DNA from: Anaerolineae bacterium
GTDB lineage: Bacteria > Chloroflexota > Anaerolineae > 4572-78 > J111
Reading direction: 5' to 3'
Assembly (NCBI GenBank): GCA_023382535.1
Contig: JAHDWA010000054.1
Span: 1-64,000 of the forward strand
DNA: 64,000 nucleotides
A program made the translations under genes and the position numbers. The notes beneath the pieces are model-generated. The model was not told the origin of the DNA, did not search any database, and was given only the letters and a program-made list of their open reading frames with translations. Positions 32,977-41,588 of the stretch are shown here, piece after piece (within the stretch, counting starts at the first letter, position 1; the number at the start of each line of letters is the position of its first letter).

Positions 32977-34926
32977 ATGCAGCCAGCCATGTCCCAGATA
33001 AAACGTTGGGTATTAAATCTTGGTCTTTGGCCGAAAATGGCTCTGGCAATTAGCCTGGGCTTTCTGGCTCTTTTTGTGGCCTTCTTGTTGCTGGGTGAGT
33101 GGGCCTTGCGGGATAACACGGCGCACTTGCTGAATGAGCGCCTGGTGCTCACCCAAATGGCGGCCAGCCAGATTGATGGGCTGCTCCAGGAGGCCATTGC
33201 TGAGTTGGAACAGGCGCATCGCTTTGCCGATTTCGACTCCGTGGACCCAGACCTTTCAGTTGAAGCCGACGCCCTGGCCCATGCCTATGGTCAGGTGGGT
33301 ATTTTTGCCTCAGGATTGATTTTTCTGGATCGCCAGGGACGGGTCGTTTTATCTCATCCCGCCCGGCTTTTTTTACTCGGCGATGATCTTTCAAGCCTGC
33401 CCCATGTAGCTCAGGCGCTTACGCAGCGTAAGGCCACTATTTCTGAGCCTTTTCTTGAGCCTCTCCATCAGCGGCCGGTCATTGCGGTCACCGTTCCCAT
33501 CTGGGATGATCATCGTTTTTCGGGGTTGCTCAGCGGCCTGGTAGATTTAAGTGGAACCGCCATAGAAACATCGTTGATGCAGACAATAAAGTTAGGTCAA
33601 ACCGCCCATGCTGCCCTGGTAGACCGCCAGGGGCGGATTTTAGCTTCTACTTTCAATTTACCCTTTCTCTCCCCAGGCGAACATGTCAGTTTCTATCGCC
33701 GGGCTATGGCTCAAGGGCAACCTGTTGTCGAAACCGTCCCCTTTGAACTGGACCTGCCTGCCGAACCCAGAAATCACTTCCATGTTATGGCGTTTGCGCC
33801 TCTAAAAAATGTCCCCTGGGGGGTGGTGGTAGGGGGCGACCTGGACGAGACGTTTGCCGGCGTGCAGCGCCTGCAGTTGGGGCTGGCTCTATTGGGTACA
33901 GTGGCTCTGGCCGGGGTTTGGACAGCAACTATGGTCGGCGCTCGCCAATTGGTCCGCCCCATGCAGAACCTTACCCGGGCTGCCCATCGCATCGCCCAGG
34001 GCGATCTGCAGACCCCGCTCCAGACGCCCGCAGCCGGTGAAATCAGTGTGATGGCTGTTGCTCTGGAAAATATGCGGCGGCAATTGTTAGCCAATATTGA
34101 GGCGCTGGCCGATTGGAATGAATCGCTGGAAACGCGGGTGGCTGAGCAAACGGAAGAACTTCGCCAACAGCAGGTGTTAACCCAACAACTCTTACACCGC
34201 GCCATCACTGCTCAAGAAGAGGAAAGGGCGCGCCTCTCTCAGGAACTGCACGATGGAGTCGGCCAGATGTTGACCGCCGTAGAACTCAGTCTGGATCGCC
34301 TGATGAAAGCTTTGCCGCCTGGAGAGGCCAGTGCGCATGAGCGACTGGAGCGGGCCAGAGTCTTAACCGAGCAGAGCCTGACCGACTTGCGCCGCCTCAT
34401 TGCGGCGCTGCGTCCCGGAATTCTTGATCAACTAGGCTTGGTGCCGGCTCTGGATTGGGTGAGTGATCACACCCTCCGTCCTCTGGGTATAATGGTGACC
34501 CTCGAAGCCGATGACCTGCGCCAGCGGCTGCCCGGCGAGATCGAGACAATTCTCTTTCGTATTGCCCAGGAGGCCATGAGCAACGTGGCCCGGCACAGCC
34601 AGGCCAGGCATTTGGTTATTCGGTTGTGGCACGAAGCGGGCCGGATCAACATGGCCCTCGCCGATGATGGCCAGGGCTGTGATCTCTCGACGCTGGCCCA
34701 GACGGCTGACTATGGTCGGGGGCTGGGTCTGGCGGGAATGCAGGAGCGGGCGTCCCTGGCGGGCGGCCAGGTAACGATAGACAGCGGGCCTGGACAAGGC
34801 ACAGCCGTGCGCGTGGTTGTGCCTGTGCCTGATCCGCTCTCCCTCGCGGAAGATATATTTGGCCTTGAAGTTCAGCCTCCGGTCCAAAGGGCCGAAAATG
34901 AGCCGGGAGGAGTCGCTCTTGCCTGA
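32977..34926 (+). CDS. Cache-HAMP sensor kinase, NarL/HisKA_3 type
   Basis: A membrane sensor of 649 residues. A first membrane segment (MALAISLGFLALFVAFLLLG) is followed by an extracytoplasmic dCache-like domain at about 45-290 (IFLDRQGRVVLSHPA, VTVPIWDDHRFSGLLSG). A second membrane segment and HAMP follow at about 305-375. HisKA_3 has RLSQELHDGVGQML with His425, and the HATPase has ADDGQGCD and GRGLGLAGMQERASL. A second ATG at 32989 is possible. The response regulator gene overlaps its 3' end, so the two form a classic NarXL-like pair. The extracellular ligand is unknown. Confidence 0.92.
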   Translation: MQPAMSQIKRWVLNLGLWPKMALAISLGFLALFVAFLLLGEWALRDNTAHLLNERLVLTQMAASQIDGLLQEAIAELEQAHRFADFDSVDPDLSVEADALAHAYGQVGIFASGLIFLDRQGRVVLSHPARLFLLGDDLSSLPHVAQALTQRKATISEPFLEPLHQRPVIAVTVPIWDDHRFSGLLSGLVDLSGTAIETSLMQTIKLGQTAHAALVDRQGRILASTFNLPFLSPGEHVSFYRRAMAQGQPVVETVPFELDLPAEPRNHFHVMAFAPLKNVPWGVVVGGDLDETFAGVQRLQLGLALLGTVALAGVWTATMVGARQLVRPMQNLTRAAHRIAQGDLQTPLQTPAAGEISVMAVALENMRRQLLANIEALADWNESLETRVAEQTEELRQQQVLTQQLLHRAITAQEEERARLSQELHDGVGQMLTAVELSLDRLMKALPPGEASAHERLERARVLTEQSLTDLRRLIAALRPGILDQLGLVPALDWVSDHTLRPLGIMVTLEADDLRQRLPGEIETILFRIAQEAMSNVARHSQARHLVIRLWHEAGRINMALADDGQGCDLSTLAQTADYGRGLGLAGMQERASLAGGQVTIDSGPGQGTAVRVVVPVPDPLSLAEDIFGLEVQPPVQRAENEPGGVALA

Positions 34927-35566
34927 AGCAATCCGCCTGGTTGTGGCCGACGATCATCCGGTTATGCGCGAAGGGCTGGTAACTCTGCTGGAAGATGAGC
35001 CAGACCTGAAGGTGGTTGGCCAGGCCAGCACCGGACGCGAAGCCATCGCTTTGGTGCGCCGATACCGGCCGGACGTGGCCCTGTTGGATATTAGTATGGA
35101 TGACATGAGCGGCCTGGAAGCAACCCGCCATTTCGCACCAGAATTTCCCGCAGTCCGGGTGATGATTTTGACCATGCATGAGGAAGAAGCCTTTTTCTTT
35201 GAAGCTCTGCAGGCTGGAGCGAGTGGTTATATTCTCAAAGGCGTTCGTAGTGAAGAGTTGTTCAGCGCCATTCGGGCGGTCAAGGAGGGTGGGGTCTACT
35301 TACCGCCTAAACTGGCCGGTAGATTGGTCCGGGATTACCTCAATCGTCAACCTCAACCCTCCCTGGCCGACTCTTTATCCCCCCGTGAGTGCGAAATTCT
35401 AACCCTGATTGCCCAGGGTTTGACCAATCGTGATATTGCCCAGCGGTTAACCTTAAGCCTTAATACCGTCAAAACGCACCGGCTCCGTATTTATCAAAAA
35501 CTGGACTTGCATGACCGCGCCGGTTTGGTCAACTATGCCTTTAGCCGTGGCCTGCTGCGTTCCTGA
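34898..35566 (+). CDS. NarL/LuxR-family response regulator
   Basis: A regulator of about 222 residues with phospho-acceptor Asp64 (VALLDISMDDMSG) and the C-terminal LuxR HTH LSPRECEILTLIAQGLTNRDIAQRLTLSLNTVKTHR. The ATG at 34898 overlaps the kinase gene by 29 bases; an upstream GTG/ATG extension would only translate kinase sequence in another frame. It is the cognate regulator of the Cache-HAMP kinase. The Rieske/cytochrome b genes downstream are plausible targets by position only. Confidence 0.9.
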   Translation: MSREESLLPEAIRLVVADDHPVMREGLVTLLEDEPDLKVVGQASTGREAIALVRRYRPDVALLDISMDDMSGLEATRHFAPEFPAVRVMILTMHEEEAFFFEALQAGASGYILKGVRSEELFSAIRAVKEGGVYLPPKLAGRLVRDYLNRQPQPSLADSLSPRECEILTLIAQGLTNRDIAQRLTLSLNTVKTHRLRIYQKLDLHDRAGLVNYAFSRGLLRS

Positions 35567-35597
35567 TAGCTCAAAGATGCCCCTTTTTAGCCCCAAC

Positions 35598-35616
35598 ATC
35601 ACCCCATTGGGGTGAT
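35598..35616. repeat. Perfect hairpin upstream of the Rieske gene
   Basis: ATCACCCC and GGGGTGAT pair perfectly around an ATT loop. No T-run follows, so it is an operator-like or structural element rather than an ordinary terminator. Confidence 0.45.
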
Positions 35617-35763
35617 ACCGCCCCAGCTTCACTTTTGTTAAAATATCGAACTAAAGCAACTGCTCAGGTATAACGCCTTTTCTCGGCTGAAATTGGCGAT
35701 TTTGCCGGCGTTAAGATGTGGCGCGCCTTGTACCGGGTAGTAACGGAGGGAGATATAAATAAG

Positions 35764-36279
35764 ATGAGTCATTACGGGTTACCACCGCTTGACCCTCAAA
35801 AAGGGAGTTGGGATGACGAGGCTCTCAGCCGGCGTCGCTTTCTGGAGTTAGGCTTTTGGTCGGCTGCCGGCGTGGCCGGCCTGACGGTTGGCGGGGCGGG
35901 CCTGCGCTTTTTAGCCGGCAACTCCCTTGACCCGAAGCCGGAGCATTGGGTTGAGGTGGGCGCTGTGGCTGATTTGCCCACCGGTCAGGTTCACCGCGCC
36001 ACTTACAAGGTCCGTACCACCGACGTCTGGCGTGAAATTGAAAAAGCCGGTCTCCTCTACGCTTTTAGCGACGACGGCGCTGAATATACCGTGTTGGAGG
36101 CGACCTGTTCTCACCTGGGCTGCAATGTTCACTGGCGTGAAGAAACCGGTCATTTTGCCTGCCCCTGTCACAACGGCGCATTTACCCGGGAGGGGGTGGT
36201 CGTCAGCGGCCCGCCTCCGGCCCCGCTGCGACGTTTGTCTACCAAAATTGAGAATGGCATTTTATTGGCCCTGGTCTAG
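35764..36279 (+). CDS. Rieske 2Fe-2S protein of a cytochrome bc/b6f-type complex
   Basis: An iron-sulfur subunit of 171 residues. A twin-arginine signal/anchor (SRRRFLELGFWSAAGVAGL) is at 22-40. Cluster ligands are Cys115, His117 (CSHLGC) and Cys133, His136 (CPCHNG), with the disulfide pair Cys120/Cys135. The ATG with an upstream GGAGGGAGA site was chosen over 35716. It transfers electrons from quinol at the outer membrane face to a periplasmic carrier. The cytochrome b gene follows after 9 bases. Confidence 0.93.
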   Translation: MSHYGLPPLDPQKGSWDDEALSRRRFLELGFWSAAGVAGLTVGGAGLRFLAGNSLDPKPEHWVEVGAVADLPTGQVHRATYKVRTTDVWREIEKAGLLYAFSDDGAEYTVLEATCSHLGCNVHWREETGHFACPCHNGAFTREGVVVSGPPPAPLRRLSTKIENGILLALV

Positions 36280-36288
36280 GAGGGTGTC

Positions 36289-37419
36289 GTGAGTGTAGCC
36301 CTGGAAGAATCCAAAGAACAAGTCTTGCCGAAAATTCGACCGGGTTTAAGAGGCTCCCTGGAAACCGCCGGCGCGTGGCTCGACGAACGCACCGGTTTCC
36401 TCGGGCCGATACAGCGGTTTCTCACTTACCCGGTGCCCAAGTATGTCCATAAGAACCTGCTTTATTCCCTGGGTGGGCTGACCCTAATTGCTTTGATGCT
36501 GCAAATTGCAAGCGGGCTGCTGCTGAGTTTTTACTACGATCCCAATCCGGAAGAAGCATATAACAGCGTGGATTACGTTACTTATCAACTGCCGCTCGGC
36601 TGGTTGATCCGGGGACTGCATTACTACAATGCCAGCGCCATTGTTATCCTGGTCACGCTCCATTTGCTGCGCACCTTTTCCTTTAGCGCCTATAAAAAAC
36701 CCCGCGAAATCACCTGGCTGTCCGGGGTGTTGCTGCTGCTGGTGACGCTCGGTTTCGCCTTCACCGGCTATCTGTTACCCTGGGATCAACGGGGTTACTG
36801 GGCCACTAAAGTCGGCACTGAAATTGCCGGCTCTATGCCGCTGCTGGGCCAGTGGATTTTACGCCTGCTGCGCGGAGGACCGGAGCTGGGCCAGGCCACC
36901 TTGACCCGTTTCTATGTCACCCATATGCTGTTGTTGCCGGGGGCGCTGCTGGCCTTGATCGCTTTGCATCTTCATCAATTACGCCATCACGGCATGGCCC
37001 CACCGATTACCAAACGGGCCCAGGCCCTGGCCGATAAGTTTGTGCCTTTCTTTCCGCATTGGGTGGTGGTGGATGCCACCCTGGGGGTCATCTTACTGGG
37101 CCTGCTCGTTTACCTCAGTTGGAACTGGCGCGCTCCGCTGGAATTTCCGGCTGATCCCACCAGCACCGATTTCCTCCCCCGCCCCGAATGGTACTTCTTA
37201 TTTTTGTTCCAACTGCTCAAGCTGTTTCCCGGCCCGCTCGAACCGGTCGCGACCATGCTCGTGCCGGGGGTGGTTATGGGCAGCATCCTCCTGTTGCCCT
37301 TTTTGGATCGGGGCGAGGAACGGCGGCCCTGGCGGAAGCCGGTTACTACGGCTGTGGCTGTCATTTACGTGGTTGGGATTGTCGCCTTAACCCTATTGGC
37401 CTGGCAAGCCGATCAATAA
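36289..37419 (+). CDS. Cytochrome b of a Rieske/cytb complex, b6-like
   Basis: A quinol-oxidising subunit of 376 residues with both the four-helix haem part and a subunit IV-like C-terminal part in one chain. Haem ligands are His111/His125 (13 residues between) and His212/His227. The 14-residue gap in the second pair is the b6-type spacing; bc1 has 13. PEWY (299-302) marks the Qo site. The GTG start has an AGGAGG site. No cytochrome c1 or f gene follows; the haem lipoprotein at 38.8 kb could take that role. Confidence 0.93.
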   Translation: MSVALEESKEQVLPKIRPGLRGSLETAGAWLDERTGFLGPIQRFLTYPVPKYVHKNLLYSLGGLTLIALMLQIASGLLLSFYYDPNPEEAYNSVDYVTYQLPLGWLIRGLHYYNASAIVILVTLHLLRTFSFSAYKKPREITWLSGVLLLLVTLGFAFTGYLLPWDQRGYWATKVGTEIAGSMPLLGQWILRLLRGGPELGQATLTRFYVTHMLLLPGALLALIALHLHQLRHHGMAPPITKRAQALADKFVPFFPHWVVVDATLGVILLGLLVYLSWNWRAPLEFPADPTSTDFLPRPEWYFLFLFQLLKLFPGPLEPVATMLVPGVVMGSILLLPFLDRGEERRPWRKPVTTAVAVIYVVGIVALTLLAWQADQ

Positions 37420-37440
37420 TGCTGTTTATCTGGGATCAGT

Positions 37441-37890
37441 ATGCCGGTAAAAATAACCGCTGGTTTTCGAGTTAAATACTTAACAACCTTCTGCGCGCCC
37501 ATCGGCCTTGTTCTCATTGCCTGTCTGCAACTCTACCTGGTCCATGTTCACAACCTGGTGCCATGGAAAGGCGGCGGTTTTGGCATGTTTGCCTCGGTAG
37601 ATGCGCCGTCGGCCCGCTTTTTGCGTTGTTATCTCCTGACCGCCGACGGGCAGCTCCCGGTACGAGTGCCCGCCAGCCTGCAGCCGCTCGCCGTTGAAAT
37701 CCGGGCGCTGCCTCTGCCGGAGCGTCTCTCCCATTTTGCCGCCGCTTTGGCCCAAGCCAGTGCCGGCGTTGAATTTCACAGCGTGCGCGTCGAATTGTGG
37801 CGCTACGGGTTTGACGCCGGGAGCCGCCAGCTCAAAGCCGCTAAAATCCTCGAAGTTACGGTAACACCGGAGGCAAGTGGACCGGGATGA
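37441..37890 (+). CDS. Membrane-anchored protein of unknown function
   Basis: A protein of 149 residues with one N-terminal membrane helix (FCAPIGLVLIACLQLYLVHVH), then VPWKGGGFGMFASVDAPSARFLRCYLL and a small alpha/beta extracytoplasmic domain. I do not recognise a family. It overlaps the next gene by four bases (ATGA), so the pair is translated together. Confidence 0.75.
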   Translation: MPVKITAGFRVKYLTTFCAPIGLVLIACLQLYLVHVHNLVPWKGGGFGMFASVDAPSARFLRCYLLTADGQLPVRVPASLQPLAVEIRALPLPERLSHFAAALAQASAGVEFHSVRVELWRYGFDAGSRQLKAAKILEVTVTPEASGPG

Positions 37891-38789
37891 ACGGCGTCTT
37901 GCAGCGGCCCTATCAAATACGCCAATCGGCAGGTTGGACGGCCTTTAGGCTCCGGCTAAGCGCCCTGGTCCAGACCTGGGATATGTTTGATTTGGCTTTG
38001 AGCATGACCCTGGTTGTGTTGCTGTTTTACACCAGCAGTTACTGGTACGTGCGCCGGCCCATTAACCTGCTCTGCATTGCCGCCATTCTCTACCCGCCGC
38101 TCCGGCGTAATAAAATTTTCTGGCTGCTGGTCATCGCCCTTATCGGCCCAAGTAACTATGTCAATTGGTACCGGGTTGACAACCACCAATACCTGATCAC
38201 CTACTGGTGCCTGGCAATTTTCTGCTCGCTGTTTACCCTAAATCCGGGAAGAGCTTTGGCCCTGAATGCCCGCTGGTTGATCGGCCTGGCCTTTTTGTTT
38301 GCTACCTTGTGGAAAGTCGTTTTTTCCAGCGATTATCTTAACGGCGCTTTTTTTCATTACACCCTGCTGCTCGATGGCCGGTTTGAAGAAATGGCTGTTT
38401 TTATGGGCGGCCTGACCGACGAGATGTTTTTGAAGAACCGTCAAGCTGTCAGTAATCTGCTGGGCCACGCCAGCACCCTCTCGGTCACTCAACTCCAGGA
38501 CTCGCCGCAGATAGTCTGGCTGGCCCAATTTTTAACCTGGTGGACAATTGTGACCGAGGCGCTCATCGCCCTGGCCTTTTTGTGGCCGGAAGGCAGGCGG
38601 CTTTCCCGGTGGCGCGATTTCCCGCTTTTGTTGTTTCTCTTTACCACCTACACGATTACCCCGGTCTTAGGTTTTGGCTGTACTCTGGTGGCTATGGGCG
38701 CGGCCCAATGCGCCCCGGCCTCTAAATTCACCCGCCTTTTTTACGTGTTAGCCCTCTTTCTTATTCAAATTTTTTATGTGTTTAAGTAA
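37887..38789 (+). CDS. Polytopic membrane protein, HTTM/DoxX-like style
   Basis: A protein of 300 residues with about seven hydrophobic helices (LALSMTLVVLLFYTSSYW, LIGLAFLFATLWKVVFSSDYLNG, FPLLLFLFTTYTITPVLGFGC). The FLFATLWKVVFSSDY region recalls HTTM or DoxX-type proteins, but no firm family is assigned. Four-base overlap with the preceding gene and close spacing to the haem lipoprotein indicate one operon from the Rieske gene onward. Confidence 0.75.
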   Translation: MNGVLQRPYQIRQSAGWTAFRLRLSALVQTWDMFDLALSMTLVVLLFYTSSYWYVRRPINLLCIAAILYPPLRRNKIFWLLVIALIGPSNYVNWYRVDNHQYLITYWCLAIFCSLFTLNPGRALALNARWLIGLAFLFATLWKVVFSSDYLNGAFFHYTLLLDGRFEEMAVFMGGLTDEMFLKNRQAVSNLLGHASTLSVTQLQDSPQIVWLAQFLTWWTIVTEALIALAFLWPEGRRLSRWRDFPLLLFLFTTYTITPVLGFGCTLVAMGAAQCAPASKFTRLFYVLALFLIQIFYVFK

Positions 38790-38804
38790 AAGGAGGATTG
38801 TCCC

Positions 38805-39845
38805 ATGCGCTGTTTACCTATTGGTTTGATCTCGTTTGGCCTTGCTCTCAAGCCTCGCTTCACGCTGAACGCGGAGGCAGGCCGGTTGAGCTTTGTTTGG
38901 CTGTCGCTCACCCTCTGGTTGCTGGCTGGTTGTGCTGCCGCTGTGGCGACAACTCCCCCGGCGACCAACTTGAAAGCCGTCAAAGTGGATGAAGCCACGC
39001 TGGACAGCACCGCCGGTTTTTGGGCTAACGCGCCCAAGTTGGAAGTACCCACCAAAGCCGTCAGGGAAGGTAAATCTGACGGCCCAGCCGTGACTCTCCA
39101 GGCCGCTTACGATGCCACCAACCTGGTCATTCGGGCCGAATGGGCCGATCCGACCAACTCCAACTTTAAGGACGCCTGGAAGTGGGATGGCAGCGCCTTC
39201 GCCCGGATTAAGGCCAATGAAGACCGCTTGATGTACCTGTGGTCCATCGGCAACGACGCCCAATTTGCCAGCAAAGGCTGTGCCGCCGCCTGCCATAATC
39301 AGAACCCTGATGAAAAGACATGGTGGATGGGGACCGAAAACGCCGATCTGCGTTACGACATCTGGCAGTGGCAAGCTGCCCGCACTAACCCGGTGGGCCA
39401 GGCCAGCGACGAGTGGCTGGGCACTCGCCCGGATGAGAAAAGCAAGGCGCGCCGGGGCGACAAGAGAGAAAGTGGTGGGGCGGCATTGAATCGAAACGAA
39501 GAGAAAACCGCCCCGGCCTTTATGCACAGCACCGACTTGGCCAGCTCCTATCTTTTGGCCGGTCAAGAAGCACCCGTTGACCCGGCTAAGCTCACGCCCG
39601 ATATGCTTTTACCGGGCTATATCATCTCGCCCTTTGTTGGTTCGGCAGGCGATATCTCGGCCCAGGGTCAGTGGGCCGACGGCAAGTGGGTCGTCGTCCT
39701 CATGCGCGCTCTGAATACCACCCACGAAGATGATGTTACCCTGACCCCGCCCAAGCCCCTGCCCTTTGGGTTGGCCATTACCGATGATGCGGGGGACCAC
39801 AACCACACCGTTAGCCAGGAAGCCTTAACGTTGGAGTGGCAGTAG
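38805..39845 (+). CDS. EB_dh-type haem-binding lipoprotein with CxxxCH
   Basis: An exported protein of 346 residues resembling the ethylbenzene-dehydrogenase/DMSO-reductase haem-binding domain (AYDATNLVIRAEWADPT, YDIWQWQAARTNPVG, SPFVGSAGDISAQGQW). It contains CAAACH (CxxxCH), a possible covalent haem site, in SKGCAAACHNQNPDEK. A lipobox LLAGC lies near 41, after two hydrophobic stretches. An AGGAGG site fixes the start. Placed after Rieske/cytochrome b, it is a likely electron carrier of that chain; partner identity is inference. Confidence 0.8.
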   Translation: MRCLPIGLISFGLALKPRFTLNAEAGRLSFVWLSLTLWLLAGCAAAVATTPPATNLKAVKVDEATLDSTAGFWANAPKLEVPTKAVREGKSDGPAVTLQAAYDATNLVIRAEWADPTNSNFKDAWKWDGSAFARIKANEDRLMYLWSIGNDAQFASKGCAAACHNQNPDEKTWWMGTENADLRYDIWQWQAARTNPVGQASDEWLGTRPDEKSKARRGDKRESGGAALNRNEEKTAPAFMHSTDLASSYLLAGQEAPVDPAKLTPDMLLPGYIISPFVGSAGDISAQGQWADGKWVVVLMRALNTTHEDDVTLTPPKPLPFGLAITDDAGDHNHTVSQEALTLEWQ

Positions 39846-39977
39846 CTCAAGAACTTGGCCACGAATTGCACGTACCTTCGGCACGAAAACCCTTTAGTGA
39901 AAATTCGTGTAGTTCGCGGCGAAAAATCATGTTTGGTTACAACGGGTCCGGGTTAGGAATTTGGGGTCCAAAATTCG

Positions 39978-41249
39978 GTGAACAAATCTGTTATCCCTAT
40001 CAGCTTTACTTTAATCATCCTGATCCCTTGTTATCTCATTTTGGCGGCTGGCTTCTGGCCGGGCAAATTTAATGAGGGTCAGGCGGTCAAACTTGATCCT
40101 CTGCCCGCGGCAACACAGGCAGCTACCCCTGGCAGCCAACTTTCGGCGGAGGAAGTGCTTGTCTCCGGCTTAACCCGGCCGCTGCAAGTGACCCACGCCG
40201 GCGACGGCTCTCACCGGCTTTTTGTGGTTGAGCAAGAAGGCCGCATCCGGGTGATTAAAAACGGACAGGTATTGCCCATTCCTTTTTTGGATCTCAGCAG
40301 GCTCGTCAGTTGTTGCGGTGAACTGGGCCTGTTGGGTCTGGCCTTCCACCCCAATTTTGAACGTAACGGCTACTTTTACGTGAATTACACCCGTAAAGAA
40401 GACTGGGTCACCGTCATCGCTCGTTATACCGTCTCCAAGAACGCCGATAAAGCCGATCCGACCAGCGCCTTGACGCTTCTAACGGTAGCGCAGCCCTACA
40501 ACACCCATAATGGTGGCCAGCTTACTTTCAGCCACCTGGATGGCTGTCTGTACGTGGGTATGGGCGATGGCGGCCCTCAAGGCGACCCGGACAACCGCGC
40601 GCAGAATAAAAATACTTTGCTGGGAAAGATTCTGCGTCTCGACGTGGATGGTGAGTCGCCGTACGCCGTTCCACCCGATAACCCCTACGTGGGCCGGGCT
40701 GGGGCCGACGAAATTTGGGCCAGTGGCTTGCGCAATCCGTGGCGCTTCAGCTTTGACCGGGCTACCGGCGACCTGTATATTGGCGATGTGGGCCAGGATA
40801 CCTGGGAAGAGATTAATTATCAAGCAGCCCGGACCCCGGGCGGAGTAAATTTTGGCTGGCGCTGTCAGGAAGGCACGCATCCCTACAATTTTACCGCCGC
40901 CTGCGCTTCGGCTACTCTGACTGACCCCATCGCCGGATATGATCACAGCTTGGGTATTGCCGTGATTGGCGGTTTTGTGTACCGGGGACTGCGCTATCCG
41001 GCCCTTGTTGGAACTTACTTTTTTGCCGATTTTGGCTCAGGCCGCATCTGGAGTTTGCGGAAAATAGGCCCGACCACCTGGTCCGTCCCCCGGCAAGTAC
41101 TGGACACCGATTTTAATATCAGCGCCTTTGGCGAGGACGAGGCTGGTGAACTCTACATCGTGGAGTATACGGCCGAGCCAAGTCACGGCCAGATTCGCCG
41201 CCTGGCCGCCCTCGATGTCCCACCCCTCACGCAATCCACCTTAAAGTAA
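39978..41249 (+). CDS. PQQ-dependent sugar dehydrogenase-like (GSDH family) exported protein
   Basis: A six-bladed beta-propeller enzyme of 423 residues related to soluble glucose/aldose dehydrogenases. An N-terminal membrane/signal segment (ISFTLIILIPCYLILAAGFW) precedes LTRPLQVTHAGDGSHRLFVVEQEGRIRVI, ELGLLGLAFHPNFERNGYFYVNYT, LYVGMGDGGPQGDPDNRAQN and EIWASGLRNPWRFSFD. The GTG start has a weak site. It would oxidise a sugar or alcohol in the periplasm and pass electrons on, consistent with the respiratory genes upstream. No PQQ biosynthesis gene is in the window. Confidence 0.88.
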   Translation: MNKSVIPISFTLIILIPCYLILAAGFWPGKFNEGQAVKLDPLPAATQAATPGSQLSAEEVLVSGLTRPLQVTHAGDGSHRLFVVEQEGRIRVIKNGQVLPIPFLDLSRLVSCCGELGLLGLAFHPNFERNGYFYVNYTRKEDWVTVIARYTVSKNADKADPTSALTLLTVAQPYNTHNGGQLTFSHLDGCLYVGMGDGGPQGDPDNRAQNKNTLLGKILRLDVDGESPYAVPPDNPYVGRAGADEIWASGLRNPWRFSFDRATGDLYIGDVGQDTWEEINYQAARTPGGVNFGWRCQEGTHPYNFTAACASATLTDPIAGYDHSLGIAVIGGFVYRGLRYPALVGTYFFADFGSGRIWSLRKIGPTTWSVPRQVLDTDFNISAFGEDEAGELYIVEYTAEPSHGQIRRLAALDVPPLTQSTLK

Positions 41250-41365
41250 ATCCTTAAATAGCAGGAGTTACGCGGTGGGTGGAAAAGCCCTCCCTAAAAT
41301 CCCTCCCAAGAAGTCGCCGGATAGGGATAAGCTTCATCCCTCATCCTTCATCTTTACTACCCTTG

Positions 41366-41510
41366 TTCTGTGCCCTTTCTCACAAAGTACTAGGCTTTTT
41401 GGAAGCAAAGGACTAACTTTGGGCTAAAGTTTTAGCCTGAGGATAGTCCTTTTTTAGTCTTTGGTCAAGGGGCTAGAGCTATAGTTTTGCCCCTCGCCTT
41501 CTTATACAAT
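41366..41510 (+). promoter_or_regulatory. Second copy of the TTCTGTG-CAAAGTACTAG-hairpin-CTATAG module
   Basis: TTCTGTG (41366), CAAAGTACTAG (41383), hairpin (41407-41456), CTATAG (41479) and a -10-like TACAAT (41505). CTATAG and the -10 are 26 bases apart, exactly as at 32924/32950. It lies upstream of the membrane-anchored receiver gene. Confidence 0.5.
41407..41456 (+). terminator. Rho-independent terminator of the PQQ dehydrogenase gene
   Basis: Outer arms AAAGGACTA/TAGTCCTTT enclose an inner hairpin GGCTAAA/TTTAGCC, followed by a T-run. Confidence 0.7.
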
Positions 41511-41588
41511 AAAAGCTGGGTGTTACCAACCTGGTCAGCCTGATCCAAGGGGAATAGACAGAAAATAAGAACAGGGGACAACCGGGCA

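Larger units (their letters stand above)
41250..41588. other. Spacer holding the second copy of the regulatory module
   Basis: No gene in 339 bases. It contains the TTCTGTG/CAAAGTACTAG/AGGACTA hairpin/CTATAG module at 41366-41510 and a terminator (separate entries). The remainder shows nothing recognisable. Confidence 0.5.
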
